DNA of 9,634 bases from Ruminococcaceae bacterium UBA945 (GTDB lineage Bacteria; Bacillota; Clostridia; Oscillospirales; Acutalibacteraceae). The position numbers and the translations under genes are program-made. Position 1 is the stretch's first letter. The number at the start of each line of letters is the position of its first letter. The DNA lies in NCBI GenBank assembly GCA_002293315.1, contig DBCZ01000078.1, forward strand, positions 1 through 9,634, written 5' to 3'. The notes below the pieces were generated by a model. The model made no database searches, was not told the DNA's origin, and saw only the letters and a list, made by a program, of their open reading frames with translations. Positions 6,178 through 9,634 of the stretch are shown here, one piece after another.

Positions 6178-6209
6178 AAGCCCCTCACATGTTTCCATGA
6201 GAGGGGCTT
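6178..6209 (-). terminator. Terminator hairpin after the SLH protein gene
   Basis: AAGCCCCTC (6178-6186) pairs with GAGGGGCTT (6201-6209). After one A-A mismatch, CATG pairs with CATG around a TTTC loop. Read on the minus strand the stem is followed by a T-rich but interrupted tail (TCTTGTGCTTG). It stands 38 bases after the stop of the SLH gene and just before the lepA promoter, so it most likely ends the SLH transcript. The weak U tract makes efficiency uncertain. Confidence 0.7.
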
Positions 6210-6246
6210 CTCTATAACTTAGAGGATAAAGATTGAAGATTTGAAA

Positions 6247-9200
6247 TTATTCGTCGATGACACCCGAGCCATACATGACTACCGGGAATGACCAATCGCT
6301 CGGTGCGAGGTCAGGATAGACTGACTCTATCTCATCTCTGATTTGCTCTTCTCTCGCCGGTGAAGGTGCGAAGCCTGATGCCACTGCGACGACCTTTGCG
6401 GCCTCATCGCGGCGGATGTTCGCCTTCGGGCGGAGCATGCCGTTCTCATCACCTTCGAATGCGCCTATTTCTACTAGAGCATCGAAGTATTCAACTGCCC
6501 ATGCAGATACCTGATTTGCATCGGGGAAGTCAAGCACTGCGTTCGGATCTCCCTTAAGACCATAAGCGTTACCCAGCATCTTAGCCGCTTCCTGTCTTGT
6601 AACCGGCTTATTCGGATGGAAAGTGTTTGTGCCTGTGCCGTCTACGAAGCCCTTCATCACAGCATATCCGAGTATATTTGCATACCATGAATTCGGATTT
6701 ACATCATTGAAGCGTGCGATGTATTCGCTGTAATCAACCGCCGCGTTGAAGTCGGCAGGTCTTGAATAGACAACCATCTTAAGGAATTCTGCGCGTGTTA
6801 CATTATCTTTAGGTCTGAACTTACCGTTGTCTCCGCCGATATAGCCCTTGACGAACTGCGCCTGGAAGACTGTGTCTTCTGTAATGACCACGTCGAGCGG
6901 GTTAACAATCTTATCTGTGCCGTAAACAACCCAGCCTTCAAAGACGTATCTTCCCTTGCCGCGTACCACTGGCACTGCCGTAACGCTCTTGCCGTCTTCA
7001 ACTTCTTCTGACGTCAAGCCCGAAACGATTTCGCCGTGCTGGCCTGCCTCAAATGTTACCTGCCAGCCTGAGGTCGTCGGGGGCAGGGACGGCTTCGTAA
7101 CTGTGAAGCTTGTCTCAACATTCAGAGTCTGATCTGCTGCGCCTGCGAGGTCATAATTGTCGAGTGCAGCGTTGGCATTGACATTAGCAAGCGCCGTAAG
7201 GTCGATATCAAGGTCTGAACCGAGATCAAGACTATTCGAGAATCCTTTGAGGTATTCGTTGGCATCGTAAGCTGCGGCGACGTAAGGAGTTCCAAAGTTG
7301 GTGCCGTCAATTCCGCCGAAGCCTGCGTAGTCATCGCCCGGATTTACAGCGTTCGGATCGTCAATAGCGTCAGCCGTCTTCGGCGTTGTTACAAATGCCT
7401 TAAACGCCTCCAGCTCTGCGATTGCGTCGGCATCGCTCGAATCTGCGTTAAGTGCGTCAATAACAGCTTCAAGTGCATTCAAAGACGGATCTGAGCCTGT
7501 CGTGCCGAATGTGTGGGTTGCTACGGCCTTGATCAGAGCCAAGTCTGCCAAAGCATCTGTGTTTGTTCCGTCGTCGCTCGCCGGTGAGTTATACTCGTTC
7601 GGCGTCAGCACCTGTGCTATCGCGTCATCAAAACGCGCTTCCTGGTCCGCCACATCCGCAGCAACCTGAGCCGCCACATCCGCAGCATCAGCAGCTGCCT
7701 TCGCCGTTATGAAGTTTGTGGAAGCCTCAATAGCAGCCTTTAATCCACCTTCTATATTTACCGATGTAGCGATATCTGAAAGCTTCACTGTCTCAGGCGT
7801 TGCAAGAGTAGGATCAGCATTAATCGTAACCGTGGCGTCTTTCAGTCTGCCCGCGATATCCGCCACCGTTGTCGGCAAACTCAGCTGTGTCGTGAATGAG
7901 CCAAGCGAGAGCGCCGGATCACCAAGCGATGCCTCTGTGATTTCAATCGATGAGACCCCTACTACGCTTGCATTTACTGAAGCAGCGCTGAGCTTATAGT
8001 ACACGCCGTCTGTTCCTGCGAGTGAGAGGCCAGAAACCGTAATCTCGTCTGCATCCACAACATTCTTGCTGTTATATACCGCAGTCTGATTGAGTGTAAC
8101 ATTTGCCGGTGTTGTATGACCCTTAGCTGTCAGTGACGCATCCTTAACTTTCAGCTTAAGGTCTGTAGCAGTCAGGCCGTCATATACCTTGGATGCATTG
8201 CCACTTTCTTTTTCAAGATCAGCAGTTACGTCAAGCTCAATCGGGGCAAATGTCGCGCTGATTAGGAGGTTTGCCGTGGATTTGCCTGTGCCGTTATCCT
8301 GTAGCGTTACAGTAACTGTATACTTATTCGTCGTCGCATCTGCGTCAGTTACAGGCTCCGGATCGCCGACCGTCACACCTGTCGGATTCACTCCGCCGCC
8401 GGCCGCTGTCATTGTGCCAACACGTACTGAACCTGCGGCAAGAGTCGCCCAGTTCGGAAGCGTGATTGTAACGTCGCCGCTGTCATTTCTGCTGATGAAC
8501 TTCTTCTCAACTGTGAACTCACTGCTTCCCGTGATTGACGGTGCGCCTGTTCCTGTGAGCGTGAAGTCTGCGGCATCTGCCACCGCATTGATTTCCAAGC
8601 CGTCAGAGGAGACATCAAGAACTGCCTCGCCCTCAGTGCCGCTTCCGGGAGCCGTTGCAACGCCCTTATTCGCGCCATTGCCGGCAGCAGTGTCATCCTT
8701 CTTAAAGCCTGTAGCTGTCAAGCCCTGAACCTTGAGCGCGGAACCGTCAGACGGCAAACCGTTTGTTACTGTAAATGTTGCCGTGGAATCATCGCTAAAA
8801 GCTATTGTGCTGATTGTTCCCGCGGCGTAACCGTCAATCGTCGGTGTGATAGCTTCAATTCCTGTTTCATCGAATTTATATCTTGGTCCGTTTGTAATCT
8901 TAAGCGTTACGGTTGTTCCTCCGGCTTCGCCCGTGGCTTCGACTATCGGGGCGTCATAAGCCTTGCCGCCGCCTGTGGATGTCGCAACAAGTGAAGCATA
9001 CTGCGAAGCAGTAGCGGGATAGCCTATGTATATTACCTCTCCGTCAAATGCGGGAATCTTAAGATCCGCGCCGACTGTTCCGTAGCCAACTCTGTTCGTT
9101 GTTACCGTCGGGTCTATCGTGCCGCCATTTGCAGTGCTATATACCGCGTATGTCGCGCCCACGAGATTCTCGTTGCTGTTCGCGGATGTGATGAGCGTAT

Positions 9201-9634
9201 CTCCCTCAAGAGCCGCTGCCGCTGCCGCCGGATCTGTAAGAACTGTTGACTCGACCGATGTCGGGCCATTCACGCGTGTGACTGCATCTTGTCTAGCTAA
9301 GGGTGACGGGAATTTGATATCCGTAGTGCTGCTGCCTGAGCCCTTTATTGCCGCAACAACGCTGTCTCCTGCCGGCAGGGCAACCGCAGAACTATAGTCA
9401 GTCGAAGTAGCCACCGCTATCGCAGCATCAACATTTCCTGTTGCCTTCTTGTAAACAGCGTTTGCACTCGGCGAAATTGAGAATGTCTCTGCCACGTAAT
9501 CAACCGTTATTGCCGGTTGAGGTTCCTCGATTACCGTGAATTCCTGAATGCCGCCTGTGAGTGTATCCGGCATTGCTTTCGGCTTAATGTTAAGTGCTGT
9601 ATCCGTATTTGCCAGCGGAATTGCATATGATGCC
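6247..9634 (-). CDS. Large secreted surface protein with YDG, Flg_new_2-like and SLH domains (5' partial)
   Basis: The frame is open from the right edge to the TAA at 6247. The Met at 9573 is internal (20 more in-frame codons precede it), so any signal peptide is off-window. Numbering from that Met: residues 1-446 are Thr/Ala/Gly/Val-rich and look like Ig-type beta modules. A YDG domain follows (about 447-546, with SKVYDGLTATDLKL at 461-474). An Ala-rich, probably helical segment spans about 613-735. An Flg_new_2-like repeat spans 837-907 (GKSVTAVPVV, YVFEGW, TEDTVFQAQF). SLH motifs end the protein: a C-terminal half (908-937, VTRAE), two full motifs (955-1006 with VTRQE; 1016-1069 with IRRDE), and a final N-terminal half (1086-1108, YPDLAPSDWSF). 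SLH sets usually hold proteins non-covalently to pyruvylated secondary wall polymer. I see no Cys in the 1,108 residues. No enzymatic domain is visible; adhesion or S-layer-like structure is plausible but inferred. The gene ends at its own terminator, separate from lepA. Confidence 0.9.
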   Translation of the reverse strand, partial: ASYAIPLANTDTALNIKPKAMPDTLTGGIQEFTVIEEPQPAITVDYVAETFSISPSANAVYKKATGNVDAAIAVATSTDYSSAVALPAGDSVVAAIKGSGSSTTDIKFPSPLARQDAVTRVNGPTSVESTVLTDPAAAAAALEGDTLITSANSNENLVGATYAVYSTANGGTIDPTVTTNRVGYGTVGADLKIPAFDGEVIYIGYPATASQYASLVATSTGGGKAYDAPIVEATGEAGGTTVTLKITNGPRYKFDETGIEAITPTIDGYAAGTISTIAFSDDSTATFTVTNGLPSDGSALKVQGLTATGFKKDDTAAGNGANKGVATAPGSGTEGEAVLDVSSDGLEINAVADAADFTLTGTGAPSITGSSEFTVEKKFISRNDSGDVTITLPNWATLAAGSVRVGTMTAAGGGVNPTGVTVGDPEPVTDADATTNKYTVTVTLQDNGTGKSTANLLISATFAPIELDVTADLEKESGNASKVYDGLTATDLKLKVKDASLTAKGHTTPANVTLNQTAVYNSKNVVDADEITVSGLSLAGTDGVYYKLSAASVNASVVGVSSIEITEASLGDPALSLGSFTTQLSLPTTVADIAGRLKDATVTINADPTLATPETVKLSDIATSVNIEGGLKAAIEASTNFITAKAAADAADVAAQVAADVADQEARFDDAIAQVLTPNEYNSPASDDGTNTDALADLALIKAVATHTFGTTGSDPSLNALEAVIDALNADSSDADAIAELEAFKAFVTTPKTADAIDDPNAVNPGDDYAGFGGIDGTNFGTPYVAAAYDANEYLKGFSNSLDLGSDLDIDLTALANVNANAALDNYDLAGAADQTLNVETSFTVTKPSLPPTTSGWQVTFEAGQHGEIVSGLTSEEVEDGKSVTAVPVVRGKGRYVFEGWVVYGTDKIVNPLDVVITEDTVFQAQFVKGYIGGDNGKFRPKDNVTRAEFLKMVVYSRPADFNAAVDYSEYIARFNDVNPNSWYANILGYAVMKGFVDGTGTNTFHPNKPVTRQEAAKMLGNAYGLKGDPNAVLDFPDANQVSAWAVEYFDALVEIGAFEGDENGMLRPKANIRRDEAAKVVAVASGFAPSPAREEQIRDEIESVYPDLAPSDWSFPVVMYGSGVIDE
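7647..7694 (-). repeat. 24-base tandem duplication inside the SLH protein gene
   Basis: Two adjacent 24-base units (7647-7670 and 7671-7694) share their first 17 bases exactly (CCGCCACATCCGCAGCA on the plus strand) and 20 of 24 overall. They keep the reading frame and encode an Ala/Asp/Val octapeptide repeat (AADVAAQV then AADVADQE) in the Ala-rich helical segment. Confidence 0.75.

Noticed and set aside
7647..7694. CRISPR or other array-like repeat
   Set aside because: Only two copies, adjacent with no spacers, in frame within a coding region; it is a simple tandem duplication.
8189..8728. 179-codon plus-strand ORF opposite the SLH protein gene
   Set aside because: Antisense shadow of a Thr/Ala/Val-rich coding region; its Ser/Pro/Val bias follows from the opposite strand's codons.

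Overview
The window looks like a chromosomal segment of a Gram-positive anaerobe of the class Clostridia, possibly Oscillospirales. The reasons are the adjacent lepA-hemW pair, AGGAGG-like ribosome binding sites, sigma-A-type promoters, and a secreted protein combining a YDG domain, an Flg_new_2-like repeat and S-layer homology (SLH) motifs. This placement is inference from gene content; no rRNA or other marker gene is present.

Layout: (1) 1-813, minus: the N-terminal 271 codons of an unrecognised, highly charged protein, cut by the left edge. (2) 827-1621, minus: rlmB, a SPOUT-family 23S rRNA 2'-O-methyltransferase, immediately upstream of gene 1 and probably co-transcribed with it from a promoter at 1668-1696. 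(3) 1622-2406: an AT-rich gap of almost 800 bases between the divergent rlmB and ogg. It holds promoters, inverted repeats and a doubtful 66-codon ORF. (4) 2407-3225, plus: an OGG1-type 8-oxoguanine DNA glycosylase whose 3' end overlaps the convergent hemW. (5) 6113-3203, minus: lepA (elongation factor 4) followed by hemW (radical SAM haem chaperone), tightly coupled. (6) 6114-6246: a compact junction with the lepA promoter abutting a terminator hairpin. (7) 6247 to the right edge, minus: the C-terminal 1,128 or more residues of a large cell-surface protein anchored by SLH motifs. Its 5' end is outside the window, and the first in-frame Met (9573) is not a credible start.

Most genes are housekeeping functions: rRNA modification, oxidative DNA damage repair, translation quality control and haem delivery. 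They are neighbours rather than one pathway. No CRISPR array, insertion sequence, tRNA, rRNA or phage gene was seen. I found no convincing new multi-gene system. The points most worth a second look are the structured AT-rich rlmB-ogg gap with the long predicted ogg leader, the TTG start inferred for rlmB, the circularly split SLH motif set, and the unrecognised gene at the left edge.
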